Positions 1-8,543 of a stretch of DNA of 64,000 bases are shown here, in pieces. The position numbers were made by a program, and so were the translations under genes. Location: positions 4,766,501 to 4,830,500 of the forward strand of contig NZ_CP097267.1 in assembly GCF_028473605.1 (NCBI RefSeq), given 5' to 3'. Position 1 is the first letter of the stretch. Each line of letters opens with the position of its first letter. Under the pieces are notes generated by a model. The model did no database searches. It was not told where the DNA came from and saw nothing but the letters and a program-made list of their open reading frames with translations. This DNA comes from Acidovorax sp. NCPPB 3576. GTDB lineage: Bacteria > Pseudomonadota > Gammaproteobacteria > Burkholderiales > Burkholderiaceae_C.

Positions 1-1128
1 TTTCCGCACTTTCCCGGCGCGGTCGGTGCCATGCCATCGCCCCACCCCGATCAGGTGCCCGCGGGCGCCCATTCGGGCATGGAAGACGGCGACTACACGC
101 TGCACGTGACCTTCAACGACGACGTGATGGGCGAGAACATCAAGTTCCTCACGATATGCGTGATGGCGCTGGGCGAAACGCGCCTGCTGGCCCCCATCGC
201 ACGCGCCATGGAGTGCATGCGCCTCATGCAGCAAAGCGGCCCGCAGGCCGGCTGGAGCCTGCAGCACCTGTCGCGTCCCAAGGACGGGCGCCCGGCAGGC
301 GCCCCGGCCGGCGCACGCAGCTACGAGCCCCGCTCGCTGGCCACGCACACCACGCAGACCAACATCCGCCAGCTGTTCAACTACTTCCAGCTCACGGGCG
401 AGCGCCGCTATCTCGCGCGCATCCCCGAGGCCATCGCCTGGCTCAAGACCTGCCCGCTGCCGGCCGCGGCCATCGCCGGCAGCCCGCTGCTGGGCGGCGG
501 CCGCACCCACCCCACGTTCGTGGAGCTGGGCACCAACGCGCCGCTGTACGTGCACCGCTACGGCTCCAACATCCACAACGGCGGCTACTACGCCGACAAG
601 GACTGGGCCAACACTGTGAGCCACTACTCGGCGGGCCGCGCCATCGACATCGCAGGGCTGGAGGCCACCTACCGGCAGCTCGATGGAATGAGCGATGCCG
701 CCGTGGCAGCGATGGCTGCGCGCTCGCCGCTCAAGGCCGGCACGGCCACGCGCGCACTGCCCCGGTACTTCTCGATCCGCGAGGTGGACTTTCCCGACCT
801 GTTCACGGGCGCCACCATGGCCACGCCGAAGGTCGCCGACAGCGAGGCGCAGACGCTGGTGGACGAGCTGGGCAGCAAGGGCTACTGGACCTCGCCCGTG
901 CCCGAGATCGTCAACCCCTACCAGGGCGACGGGCCCTCGGCGGCCTACACCGGCACCGCCTACCGCAGCAAGCACGTGGGCGATGCCTGGGACACGTCGC
1001 CCTACCCGGCCGACAACCCGCCGGAGGTGCCGCCCTACGTGAAGCGGGACAAGCCGCAGTTCATCGTCACCTCGGAGTGGATCCGCCGCATGGGGCGGCT
1101 CATCGCCTACGTGGCACCGCAGGCGTGA
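1..1128 (+). CDS. pectate lyase-like protein (pectic acid lyase / PL10 type), 5' end missing
   Basis: The frame is open from the first base, so the start lies outside the window; the first internal ATG is at 31. The protein would cleave polygalacturonate by beta-elimination outside the cell. Seen: GWSLQHL, then YEPRSLATHTTQ, then a helical stretch (TNIRQLFNYFQLTGERRYL), then a THPTFVELGTNAPLYVHRYG block. This order matches the pectic acid lyase (Pfam Pec_lyase) pattern, in which a YEPPALC-like segment precedes a helix ending in AIAWL and later a FxELGTNxP block. The signal peptide, if any, is upstream. A strong terminator follows at 1172, so it is the last gene of its transcript. It could instead be a related (alpha/alpha)-barrel enzyme of unknown substrate. 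A cell-wall-degrading enzyme fits a plant-associated host. Confidence 0.72.
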   Translation, partial: FPHFPGAVGAMPSPHPDQVPAGAHSGMEDGDYTLHVTFNDDVMGENIKFLTICVMALGETRLLAPIARAMECMRLMQQSGPQAGWSLQHLSRPKDGRPAGAPAGARSYEPRSLATHTTQTNIRQLFNYFQLTGERRYLARIPEAIAWLKTCPLPAAAIAGSPLLGGGRTHPTFVELGTNAPLYVHRYGSNIHNGGYYADKDWANTVSHYSAGRAIDIAGLEATYRQLDGMSDAAVAAMAARSPLKAGTATRALPRYFSIREVDFPDLFTGATMATPKVADSEAQTLVDELGSKGYWTSPVPEIVNPYQGDGPSAAYTGTAYRSKHVGDAWDTSPYPADNPPEVPPYVKRDKPQFIVTSEWIRRMGRLIAYVAPQA

Positions 1129-1171
1129 TCGACGGCTGACGTTTTCCGGCCCAGCCCCGAGCCCACCCACC

Positions 1172-1222
1172 GCAGCCTGCCGGTCCGGGATCCGATCCCG
1201 GGCCTGCAGGCTGCCTTTCTTT
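1172..1222 (+). terminator. rho-independent terminator after the pectate lyase-like gene
   Basis: A 9-base arm at 1172-1180 (GCAGCCTGC) pairs perfectly with 1206-1214. Inside it is a second GC-rich inverted repeat (CCGGGATC / GATCCCGG). A pyrimidine run (CTTTCTTT) follows directly. Confidence 0.75.
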
Positions 1223-1433
1223 GGATCGCACCCAATGGATGGGCGCACAAAGTATCATATTTATCAAATAAATACAGAGGTTCCAAATCCTCAATGCAAC
1301 CCATTTCTCTTTCCAAGGGCTGAAATTCCGAGAATTCAGATTATTTTTTGATACCCATTGTAGGGTTTCAAATTTATCATTTATACGAATTATTACATTT
1401 CAAATCACCCCAACCAGACCCGGAAGGATGGAT
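1223..1433. other. AT-rich intergenic stretch upstream of the chemoreceptor
   Basis: About 210 bases without a gene. It is far richer in A and T than its surroundings, especially 1235-1410, with several TTATC/TTTATAC-like tracts. It probably holds the promoter of the downstream chemoreceptor and cheW, but no convincing sigma-70 or sigma-28 pair could be assigned. Confidence 0.4.
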
Positions 1434-3199
1434 ATGAACCCGAGCAGCACCCTGACCGTTTCACGGCGACTTCTGATCGCTTTCGGTACCGTCATCGGTA
1501 TCTTCCTGGCGGTCGCCGCCACGTCCCTGTACAGCAGCGCCCATCTGGCCGAAGCGGAAACATGGAACATCCACACCTACCAGGTGCTGGACCGCTCCAA
1601 CACGCTGCTCAACAGCATGGTCAACATGGAAACCGGCACGCGCGGCTTTCTGCTCAGCGGCGAAGACCGGTTCCTGGAGCCCTGGAAAGCAGGCAGCCAG
1701 GCGTTCGACCAAGCCTGGACGGAGGTCAAGAAGCTGACCTCGGACAACCCGGCGCAGCAGCAGCGCCTGGACGGGATGAAGGCCCGCAACACCGAATTCA
1801 CCGCCGTGGTGATCGCCTTGATGCAGGCACGGCGCGACGTGGCGGCAGGCACCAGGACCATGCAGGACTTCCTCGTGCAGTTCGGTCAGGGCAAGGACAA
1901 GGCGGCCATGGACGGCTTTCGCGCGCTGCAGGGCGAACTCGACAAGGCCGAGAGCGACCTGCTGGCCCGCCGCTCCGCGGAAGCCGAGCAGCTGCGCGCC
2001 TTCAATGTCAACGCCTGGTGGCCGGCTCCCTGCTCGCCATCGGGCTGGCCTGTGCGCTGGGCGTGTGGGTCACGCGGTCCATCACGCGGCAGCTCGGCGG
2101 CGAGCCGGACTACGCCTCCGAGGTGGTGCGCCAGATCGCCGCGGGCAACCTCGCCGTGGACGTGAGCACCCGCGCAGGCGACCAGGCCAGCCTGCTGGTG
2201 GGCATGAAGGCCATGCGCGACAGCCTGGCGCAGGTGGTGGGCCAGGTCCGCCAGAGCAGCGACTCGATCGCCACCGGCAGCACGCAGATCGCCACCGGTA
2301 ACGCCGACCTGAGCCAGCGCACGGAAGAGCAGGCCTCCAACCTGCAGCAGACGGCCGCCTCGATGGAAGAGATCACGGCCACCGTCAAGAACAACGGCGA
2401 TACCGCCCGCCAGGCCACGCAGCTGGCCGACTCCGCCAGCGCCGTGGCGCAGCGCGGCGGCGTGGTGGTGGGGCAGGTCGTGGACACCATGGAGGCCATC
2501 ACCGCCTCCAGCAAGAAGATCGTGGACATCATCGGCGTGATCGACGGCATCGCCTTCCAGACCAACATCCTGGCGCTGAACGCGGCCGTGGAAGCCGCCC
2601 GCGCCGGCGAGCAGGGCCGCGGCTTCGCCGTGGTGGCCAGCGAAGTGCGCAGCCTCGCGCAGCGCAGCGCCGACGCCGCCAAGGAGATCAAGGGCCTCAT
2701 CACCGACAGCGTGCAGAAGGTGGACGCAGGCAGCCAGCAGGTGGAGGAGGCCGGCCGCACCATGGCCGACATCGTGGCGCAGGTCAAGCGCGTGAACGAC
2801 CTCATCAGCGAGATCAGCGCCGCCACGCAGGAGCAGACACTGGGCATCGGCCAGGTGAGCGACGCCGTGAGCCAGCTCGACCAGGTGACGCAGCAGAACG
2901 CCGCGCTGGTCGAGGAAAGCGCCGCTGCGGCGGACAGCCTGCGGGCGCAGGCGGGCAGGCTGGTGCAGGCGGTGAGCGTGTTCCGGCTGGACCACGAAGC
3001 CCTCAGCCTGCACGCGGTGGCGGCCCCCGCACCGGCCCGCGCCGCAGCACCCAAGCCCGCCCCGCTGCGCGACGCCACCGCACCGCGTGCCCCGGCCCGC
3101 GTGGCGGCCGCTCCCCGAAAGGCCGCCGTGCCCAGCCCGAACCAGCCCTCGCTGGCCATGGCCGGCGGCGGCAGCGAAGACGACTGGCAGAACTTCTGA
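1434..3199 (+). pseudogene. methyl-accepting chemotaxis protein (CHASE3-HAMP-MA), interrupted by a -1 frameshift
   Basis: Start chosen at ATG 1434 because GGAAGG at 1422-1427 gives a 6-base spacer; ATG 1428 abuts that site. The first part has a membrane anchor (LLIAFGTVIGIFLAVAATSL) and a CHASE3 periplasmic domain (NMETGTRGFLLSGEDRFLEP). Near 2013-2015 the frame must change: NVNA is followed, one base earlier, by LVAGSLLAIGLACALGVWV (second membrane helix), a GGEPDY HAMP segment and a full signalling domain ([20 protein letters not shown]) to stop 3199. One base, probably after GC at 2013-2014, is missing. Each half is otherwise intact, so this is a recent mutation or a sequencing error. If functional it would signal to CheA through the CheW encoded about 100 bases downstream. 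Confidence 0.82.
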
Positions 3200-3306
3200 C
3201 CCGCCCCCGCGCACCGTCCATGGCCCATCGTCCCGCCCCGGTACGATGGGCCACCGGACGCCACCGGGACCCCTTTTCTTCCTTCATTGCCTGAAAGAGA
3301 TCCGCC

Positions 3307-3846
3307 ATGGCCCTTTCTTCCTCTCCCACCGACACCACCGCCGCCAATGCCGTCAGCAAGGGCGGCGAATTCCTCTCGTTCCGCCTGGGCGATGAGGAGT
3401 ACGGCATCGGCATCCTCCAGGTACAGGAGATCCGCTCCTACGAGCCGCCGACGCGGCTGGCTGGCGCGCCCGACTTCATCAAGGGCGTGGTCGATCTGCG
3501 CGGCATCATCATTCCCATCGTGGACCTGCGCCTGCGGCTGCATTGCGCCAGCGCCGAGTACAACCACTCCACCGTGGTGATCGTGCTCAACGTCGGACAG
3601 CACACCGTGGGCGCGGTGGTGGACTCCGTCTCCGATGTGGTGGAGTTGACGGCGGAGATGATCCGCCCCGCGCCCCAGCTGTCCTCCAGCGTGGACGCCC
3701 AATTCATCCTGGGCCTGGGCAGCGTGAACGACCGCATGCTCATCCTCGTGGACATCGAGGGCCTGGTGGGCAGCGAGACGCTGGGCCGCATGCGGCCGAC
3801 CGGCGTCAGCCCGGCCGCCGCGGCCGCTGCCGCGTTCATGGACTGA
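3307..3846 (+). CDS. cheW: chemotaxis coupling protein CheW
   Basis: A 179-residue CheW that links chemoreceptors to the kinase CheA at the cytoplasmic membrane. The SH3-like fold signature is plain: FLSFRLGDEEYGIGILQVQE near residue 20, IRSYEPPTRLAGAPDFIKGV with the conserved RPPT-like turn, then VVDLRGIIIPIVDLRLRL and a late ILGLGSVNDRMLILVDIEGL. Length is near normal (about 160-170), with a short Thr/Ala-rich leader and an Ala-rich tail. The start has GAAAGAG about 8 bases upstream. It follows a chemoreceptor gene and is probably co-transcribed with it. The symbol is a family name; this organism probably has further cheW copies elsewhere. Confidence 0.95.
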   Translation: MALSSSPTDTTAANAVSKGGEFLSFRLGDEEYGIGILQVQEIRSYEPPTRLAGAPDFIKGVVDLRGIIIPIVDLRLRLHCASAEYNHSTVVIVLNVGQHTVGAVVDSVSDVVELTAEMIRPAPQLSSSVDAQFILGLGSVNDRMLILVDIEGLVGSETLGRMRPTGVSPAAAAAAAFMD

Positions 3847-3968
3847 TCGCCGAAGCGCCCTCGGCGCGGGGTTCCTGCGGGCCGCGGCGGGCACGGGTGA
3901 ATAATCGCCGGGCGCGGTACTTTGCCGCCGCCTCCAGATCCATCCGCCAGCCCACCCAGGAGCCGCCC

Positions 3969-5675
3969 TTGATTCCCTCCATGCCCTCCCTGCGGCCCGT
4001 GCCTGCCGTCCGGCCGGCCGGCCCCACCATGGCCGCGCTGCTGACCTGTCTGTCCAGCGCCACGGCACTGCTGGGCACCGGCGCCGCCCTGGCGCAGGAC
4101 AGCGTGGCCTCGCGCATCACCCAGGTCACCGTCTCCCCCGGCAGCGCCACCGTGGAGCGCACCGCGCGCGTGGCCGCCGGCGCCCGCAGCGCCGTGTTCC
4201 GCTGCCTGCCCGCCTCCATCGACACCGCCAGCCTGCAGATCGCGGCGGGCACCGGGGTGCGCGTGGGCGAGTTCAAGATCACCACCGAAGACCGCGACGT
4301 GGGCACGGGCTGCGCCAGCCCGCTGGACGGCCGCGTCCAGGACCTGGAAGACCAGCTGGCCGCCGTGCGCGCCGAGACCGCCTCGCTGCAGCTCGTGAAC
4401 CGCTACCTGCAGGGCGTGGCCGGCAATGCCGGCAGCGCGGCCGACACGCCGCAGCCCGACCGCCGCGCCCCTGCCAGCGCCGCCGCGCCGGTGAGCCCGG
4501 GCCAGATCGGCGCCACGGCCGATGCGCTGCGCAAGACCTCGCTCGACGCCCTCACCCGGTCGCACGCGCTCCAGCGCCGGCAGGAGGCGCTGGAACTCGC
4601 GCTCAAGCCCCTGGTGGCCGAGCGCAACCGCAACGCGGGTGGCCCGCGGGCGCGCGCCGTGTCGGTCGCCGTCCACCTCGCCGCCGAGCGCGAGGGCGAA
4701 CTGCGCCTGTCCTACCAGGTGCGCGGCCCCGGCTGGCAGCCCACCTACCGCGCCGTGCTGAACAGCGACACCGGCGCCGTGGTGCTGGAGCGCCTGGCGC
4801 TCGTCGCGCAAAACAGCGGCGAGGACTGGACCGACGTGCGGCTCACCCTCTCCACGCAAGCCGCCACCCGCGCCACGCGCGGCCCCGCGCCCGGTGCCTG
4901 GACCCTCGATGTGGCGCCGCCCCCGCAGCCGCAGATGGCCATGGCCCGCCTGCCCGCACCGGCGGCACCCGCTGCGATGGCCGCGCCGGCCAGCGTGGCC
5001 GAGGAAGCCGAGCCGCCCAGCTTCGACGTGACCGCGTTCGCCGGCACCTACGCCACGCAGTTCGCCGTGCCCCAGCGCATCACCGTGCCCTCCAACGGCC
5101 AGCGCACCACGCTGGCCCTGGGCACGCACAACGCGGCCGCCACGCTGCTCACGCGCGCCGCGCCCGCACGGCAGGGCACGGCCTACCTCGTGGCCGAGAT
5201 CGCGCCGCCGCCGGGCGCCTGGCCCGCAGGGCCCGTGGGGCTGTACCGCGACGGCGCCTTCATCGGCAACGACACCCTGGATTTCACGCAGGACGCCACG
5301 GCCGGCGGCAAGGCCACCCTGTGGTTCGGGGCCGACGACCAGGTGGTCGTGCAGGCCGAGCCGCCGCAGGAGAGCACCGGCAGCGCCGGCTTCACCGGCG
5401 GGCGCACGGAGCGCCGCACCGATCGCGCCTATCGCGTGGAAAACCGCCACACCCGGCCCATCGCGTTGCAGGTGCTGGACGCGGCGCCGGTCTCGCGCAA
5501 CGAGAAGATCGAGGTCGAATCCCGCTACGCCCCCGCGCCGCAGGACACGGCGTGGAACGGCACGCCCGGCACCATCGCCTGGCAGCAGCCGCTGGCCGCC
5601 GGCGCCACCGCGCGCTTCACGGCCACGCACACCGTGCGCTACCCGAAAGAGATCGCGCTGAGGGAGCGGGAATGA
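3969..5675 (+). CDS. secreted DUF4140/DUF4139 domain protein (mucoidy inhibitor MuiA-like)
   Basis: Start set at TTG 3969 because AGGAG at 3958-3962 sits 6 bases before it; the first ATG (3981) is 18 bases away from that site and would drop four residues. The leader (AALLTCLSSATALLGTGAALA, then QD) is a Sec signal peptide, so the protein is periplasmic or outer-membrane attached. An N-terminal DUF4140 domain (SRITQVTVSPGSATVERTA) is followed by a coiled stretch (VQDLEDQLAAVRAETASLQ), then DUF4139 (VRGPGWQPTYRAVLNSDTG; AQNSGEDWTDVRLTLST; LPKEIAL-like end). The biochemical role of the family is not known to me. The stop overlaps the pgpA start (ATGA at 5672), so translation is probably coupled. 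Confidence 0.85.
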   Translation: MIPSMPSLRPVPAVRPAGPTMAALLTCLSSATALLGTGAALAQDSVASRITQVTVSPGSATVERTARVAAGARSAVFRCLPASIDTASLQIAAGTGVRVGEFKITTEDRDVGTGCASPLDGRVQDLEDQLAAVRAETASLQLVNRYLQGVAGNAGSAADTPQPDRRAPASAAAPVSPGQIGATADALRKTSLDALTRSHALQRRQEALELALKPLVAERNRNAGGPRARAVSVAVHLAAEREGELRLSYQVRGPGWQPTYRAVLNSDTGAVVLERLALVAQNSGEDWTDVRLTLSTQAATRATRGPAPGAWTLDVAPPPQPQMAMARLPAPAAPAAMAAPASVAEEAEPPSFDVTAFAGTYATQFAVPQRITVPSNGQRTTLALGTHNAAATLLTRAAPARQGTAYLVAEIAPPPGAWPAGPVGLYRDGAFIGNDTLDFTQDATAGGKATLWFGADDQVVVQAEPPQESTGSAGFTGGRTERRTDRAYRVENRHTRPIALQVLDAAPVSRNEKIEVESRYAPAPQDTAWNGTPGTIAWQQPLAAGATARFTATHTVRYPKEIALRERE

Positions 5676-6211
5676 ACGCCGCCCCCTTCGGCCCCGCCAC
5701 GCCCGCTGGCGCACCGCGCCGCGCGACTGCCGCCTTCATGCGGTCGCATCCCGCGCACTGGATCGCCCTGGGCTTCGGCGCCGGCCTGTCGCCCAAGGCG
5801 CCCGGCACCGTGGGCACGCTGTGGGCGTGGCTGGCCTACCTGGTGCTGCAGCAGTGGCTCGCGCCCCTGCATTTCGGCGTGTTGATCCTGGCCGGCACGC
5901 TCGTCGGCTGGTGGGCATGCACCACCACCGCGCGCCACCTGGGCGTGGCCGACCCCGGCAGCATCGTGTGGGACGAGGTCATCGCCTTCTGGCTCGTGCT
6001 GTGGCTGGCCATGCCCATGGGCTTTTGGGGGCAGTGTGCGGCGTTCGCGCTGTTCCGCTTCTTCGACGCCGCCAAGCCCGGCCCCGTGGCCTGGGCCGAC
6101 AGCCGGTTCAAGGGCTTCGGCTGGCGCGGCGGCTGGGGCATCGTGTTCGACGACCTGGTGGCGGCCTTCTGCACGCTGGTCGTGATCGCGCTGTGGAGGC
6201 ACCTGTGGTGA
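5672..6211 (+). CDS. pgpA: phosphatidylglycerophosphatase A
   Basis: A 179-residue integral membrane phosphatase that removes phosphate from phosphatidylglycerophosphate to give phosphatidylglycerol. Seen: HWIALGFGAGLSPKAPGTVG (the conserved G-G-L-P-APGT-GT block), DPGSIVWDEVIAFW (acidic metal-binding motif), FRFFDAAKPGPVAWADSRFK with the K-P-P-like turn, and GWGIVFDDLVAAF near the end, plus four hydrophobic segments. The start overlaps the previous stop by ATGA, and the last codons overlap the GTG of the next gene. The three genes 3969-6735 therefore read as one translationally coupled unit. No other family fits. Confidence 0.95.
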   Translation: MNAAPFGPATPAGAPRRATAAFMRSHPAHWIALGFGAGLSPKAPGTVGTLWAWLAYLVLQQWLAPLHFGVLILAGTLVGWWACTTTARHLGVADPGSIVWDEVIAFWLVLWLAMPMGFWGQCAAFALFRFFDAAKPGPVAWADSRFKGFGWRGGWGIVFDDLVAAFCTLVVIALWRHLW

Positions 6212-6735
6212 CGCCGGACGATTCGCTATCAAAATCAGAGCATGATGCCCTAGAGAATATTGCGCTGGAGGCCGATTTGGCTCATATCGCGCAAACACTC
6301 GTCGCGCGCGGGTGGATGCTGGCCACTGCCGAAAGCTGCACGGGCGGCCTGATCGCCGGCGCCTGCACCGACCTGGCCGGGTCGAGCCGCTGGTTCGAGC
6401 GCGGCTTCGTCACCTATTCCAACGCCGCCAAGGCCGATTTGCTGGGCGTACCCGCAGCCCTCATCGAAGCGCACGGCGCGGTGAGCGAGCCCGTGGCCCG
6501 CGCCATGGCCGAAGGCGCCGTGACCCGCTCGCTGGCGCAGGTGAGCGTGGCGGTGACCGGCGTGGCCGGACCGGGAGGCGGCAGCGCGGACAAGCCGGTG
6601 GGGACGGTGTGGTTCGGCTGGTCGGTGGCGGGCGTGGTGCGCAGCGAGGTAGTGCGCTTCGCAGGCGACCGGGCTGCGGTGCGTGCCGCCACCGTGCGGC
6701 ATGCGCTGGCGCGGCTGGCCGATCTTCTGCGTTGA
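6208..6735 (+). CDS. pncC: CinA C-terminal domain protein, nicotinamide-nucleotide amidohydrolase (PncC-like)
   Basis: A single-domain CinA family amidase of 175 residues that would convert NMN to nicotinic acid mononucleotide plus ammonia in pyridine-nucleotide salvage. Seen: LATAESCTGGLIAGACTDLA (the AESCTGG active-site block), SRWFERGFVTYSNAAKADLL, AVTGVAGPGGGSADKPVGTV and a C-terminal RAATVRHALARLADLL helix. Start GTG 6208 overlaps the pgpA stop and has TGGAGG at 6194-6199. Unusually, residues of about 6-26 (SLSKSEHDALENIALEADLA) are encoded by a copy of the dispersed palindromic repeat (6224-6296). The normal family start corresponds to AHIAQTLVARGW, and TTG 6277 could be the ancestral start. 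Confidence 0.9.
   Translation: MTPDDSLSKSEHDALENIALEADLAHIAQTLVARGWMLATAESCTGGLIAGACTDLAGSSRWFERGFVTYSNAAKADLLGVPAALIEAHGAVSEPVARAMAEGAVTRSLAQVSVAVTGVAGPGGGSADKPVGTVWFGWSVAGVVRSEVVRFAGDRAAVRAATVRHALARLADLLR
6224..6296 (+). repeat. dispersed palindromic repeat, copy A, inside the 5' end of pncC
   Basis: Begins CGCTATCAAAATCAGAGC, continues with ATGCCCTAG, then ATTGCGCTGGAGGCCGATTT. The second half matches copy B (59337) almost base for base (GGCCGATTTGGCTCA) and copies C and D in TTGCGCTGGAGG. It is read through in frame as part of the CinA/PncC N-terminus. Confidence 0.8.
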
Positions 6736-6751
6736 ACGCAACGCCCAAGCC

Positions 6752-7114
6752 TCAAGTGGCAGTCTCCCTCGGTCCGGCGGATTCGATGCAGGCGGCATCC
6801 CAGCGCTTCAGTTCGACAGATTTCGCGAGCATGCCCAAGGTGAGCGGCACCTTCTTCTGGCGATCCCGATAGCGGCGGAAAGGCATCAAAAACAACTGCA
6901 GTGGATTGAACCCTTCGTTGTGGAAATACCGTCCGAAATCGAACCCGCTGGAATCGACGCCGAATTCCGCGAAGAAGGTCTCCATGAACTCCACCGCATC
7001 GTCGCCCGTGATGCCAAGTTCGTCCTCGATCGTTGTCTCTGGGTGGAAATTTCGGCCTGGGAAAATCCCAGATTCTTTTCTGGCGAATGCTTCGATCGCT
7101 GCAATGAAGCCCAT
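6752..7114 (-). CDS. DUF1493 family protein (acyl-carrier-protein-like)
   Basis: About 120 residues from ATG 7114 (MGFIAAIEAFARK). ATG 7192 would add 26 basic residues and overlap the upstream gene by 38 bases; neither start has a strong ribosome site, so the start is uncertain. The core TTIEDELGITGDDAVEFMET followed by FGVDSSGFDFGRYFHNEGFN is the DUF1493 signature, a small helical fold resembling acyl carrier proteins. I cannot name a partner enzyme. It is the third gene of an AT-richer minus-strand unit after an amidase and a small membrane protein. DUF1493 genes occur in short accessory cassettes, but a role in immunity or toxin handling is inference only. Confidence 0.75.
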   Translation of the reverse strand: MGFIAAIEAFARKESGIFPGRNFHPETTIEDELGITGDDAVEFMETFFAEFGVDSSGFDFGRYFHNEGFNPLQLFLMPFRRYRDRQKKVPLTLGMLAKSVELKRWDAACIESAGPRETAT

Positions 7115-7154
7115 GACCGGATGCTCTCGATCTTTCCGCCGGGTAGTTTGACGG

Positions 7155-7463
7155 CTAGATTCTGCTAGCGTCGTTGATCTTTTGGCACTCATACGGATCG
7201 AGCGTGCCACGCCGATATTTACAATACTCTATAAATCTAGCCTTATCCTCTGCTCTCAGCAGGTCATAGCGTTCGTATTCAAGGCCATCCTGCGATGGAT
7301 CTTGAAAAAAAATAATCCAAGATGGCTGAGCCTTAATGAAAGGATTCCAACTCACCCCCATCTCATGGTCCCCGGTGTATTTATCCAGACCCAGAAATAG
7401 CCACGCCAACAAAATCATTAAAAAACACAATACAAAATAACGAAAATTCTGTTTTTTAAACAT
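7155..7463 (-). CDS. small inner-membrane protein next to an amidase, possible immunity protein
   Basis: A 102-residue protein I do not recognise. It starts at ATG 7463, two bases after the stop codon of the amidase gene ends, with GGAG about 8 bases upstream inside the amidase 3' end. One N-terminal membrane helix (YFVLCFLMILLAWLFLGL, residues about 8-25) follows a basic MFKKQNF start. The rest is soluble and charged (DLLRAEDKARFIEYCKYRRG). That topology anchors the C-terminal part on the outer face of the inner membrane. Position, tight coupling to a peptidoglycan amidase, low GC and size all resemble a periplasmic immunity protein, but this is inference from context. Confidence 0.6.
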   Translation of the reverse strand: MFKKQNFRYFVLCFLMILLAWLFLGLDKYTGDHEMGVSWNPFIKAQPSWIIFFQDPSQDGLEYERYDLLRAEDKARFIEYCKYRRGTLDPYECQKINDASRI

Positions 7464-7464
7464 A

Positions 7465-8406
7465 TTAAGGCTCCGACAACCCCAATTTTTTCCTGAGCTG
7501 ATCGGCAATGACCATTCCATAGATCCCTGGACATGCGCGACTGGTTTGAACAGTTCTTGCAAAATCCCTGTGCCCGCCCAATCGACGGATTGGGAAAAAA
7601 TCCTTCAGTGCACCTACCAACGCCTCCGTTCTAGATATCTGCTGCTCCGTACCTTCGTCGTGCAACACCTTTAATCGATCAGCTTGCACACTCAAAAACT
7701 CATTGATAGCAGCCTGGGCACCCTTGGCCTTGGCGACATTCATGACGCCGGGTCCGTATTTAGCGCCCTCCCCTCTCACGCTCAGGTCTGCCAATAACAC
7801 AATTCCAATGACTCCCGTATTCATCGCCTCCACATGAGCCCCTTTGTGACGGATATCAAGTGCCTCGTAGATGGTACCGTCGCAGGCTACCGCATAGTGA
7901 TAGCTAACTCTCCCGAATTTCTTGATGTCTATCTTCTCTACTTGACGAATGGACTCCATGCCAGGGGCCGCACAACCGAATGTGTTTCCTGCGTGATGAA
8001 TGGCAATCGAGTGATAGTTCCAATCGTTGGGCGGAATCATCGCTGGATTTTGAGCCTTCCAACTGAGGCGATCAACTATCGATAACCTATCAATCAGGGC
8101 TTGACGTATTTTTTCCTGATTTGCAATCCAGCAGGCGGCGGTGGGATTTAAGATCCTGATACTAGGTTTATCAAGGGCTTGGTGGGTGGGTCCTCCTGGG
8201 AAAACAGTCGAATCCACAGGAAGAATTCCAACCATTTCCTGAAATGTTCGAATCGCGTCTAATGTTCTGGCATTGATATAACCATCTTCTTTGACAGGCA
8301 AATAACCCATTTTGCACTTCATGTGACGGTTGAGCGATGCCTGAACCGCCAAAACATCATTTCTTTTATTCCCTGAAGTCTTACCCACGGGTGAAGTTAT
8401 TTTCAT
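7465..8406 (-). CDS. N-acetylmuramoyl-L-alanine amidase with peptidoglycan-binding-like N-terminus (possible secreted effector)
   Basis: A 313-residue zinc amidase predicted to cut the bond between MurNAc and the stem peptide. The N-terminal third (DVLAVQASLNRHM; GYINARTLDAIRTFQEMVG) looks like a PG_binding_1 domain. The catalytic part is Amidase_2/PGRP-like: SIAIHHAGN carries a zinc histidine, VSYHYAVACDGTIYEA is the central strand, GGHRDF holds the second histidine and SRACPG the third-ligand cysteine. No signal peptide is visible, so it is a cytoplasmic lysin or needs a dedicated secretion route such as type VI secretion. AAGAAG lies about 8 bases before the ATG. GC is lower than in the flanks. 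A prophage endolysin is the alternative, but no phage genes are nearby. Confidence 0.85.
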   Translation of the reverse strand: MKITSPVGKTSGNKRNDVLAVQASLNRHMKCKMGYLPVKEDGYINARTLDAIRTFQEMVGILPVDSTVFPGGPTHQALDKPSIRILNPTAACWIANQEKIRQALIDRLSIVDRLSWKAQNPAMIPPNDWNYHSIAIHHAGNTFGCAAPGMESIRQVEKIDIKKFGRVSYHYAVACDGTIYEALDIRHKGAHVEAMNTGVIGIVLLADLSVRGEGAKYGPGVMNVAKAKGAQAAINEFLSVQADRLKVLHDEGTEQQISRTEALVGALKDFFPIRRLGGHRDFARTVQTSRACPGIYGMVIADQLRKKLGLSEP

Positions 8407-8543
8407 AGAAGATACTTCTTAAAAAATTCTTAACCCATGAATTTACCCTTAAATAGACAACTCACTAAATAATGAAAATTTATAGTTATCTGAACAAAAT
8501 CTAATGCAGGATATTTCCCTCACAGCGATGGCCGACCTATGCA

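Noticed and set aside
2005..2025. Programmed ribosomal frameshift in the chemoreceptor
   Set aside because: No slippery heptamer, stem-loop or internal ribosome site; chemoreceptors are not known to use one.
2110..5714. Long minus-strand open frames (about 650 and 760 codons) opposite the chemoreceptor, cheW and DUF4139 genes
   Set aside because: They are antisense to clear families, consist of Arg/Gly/His/Ala-rich noise, and result from high third-position GC.
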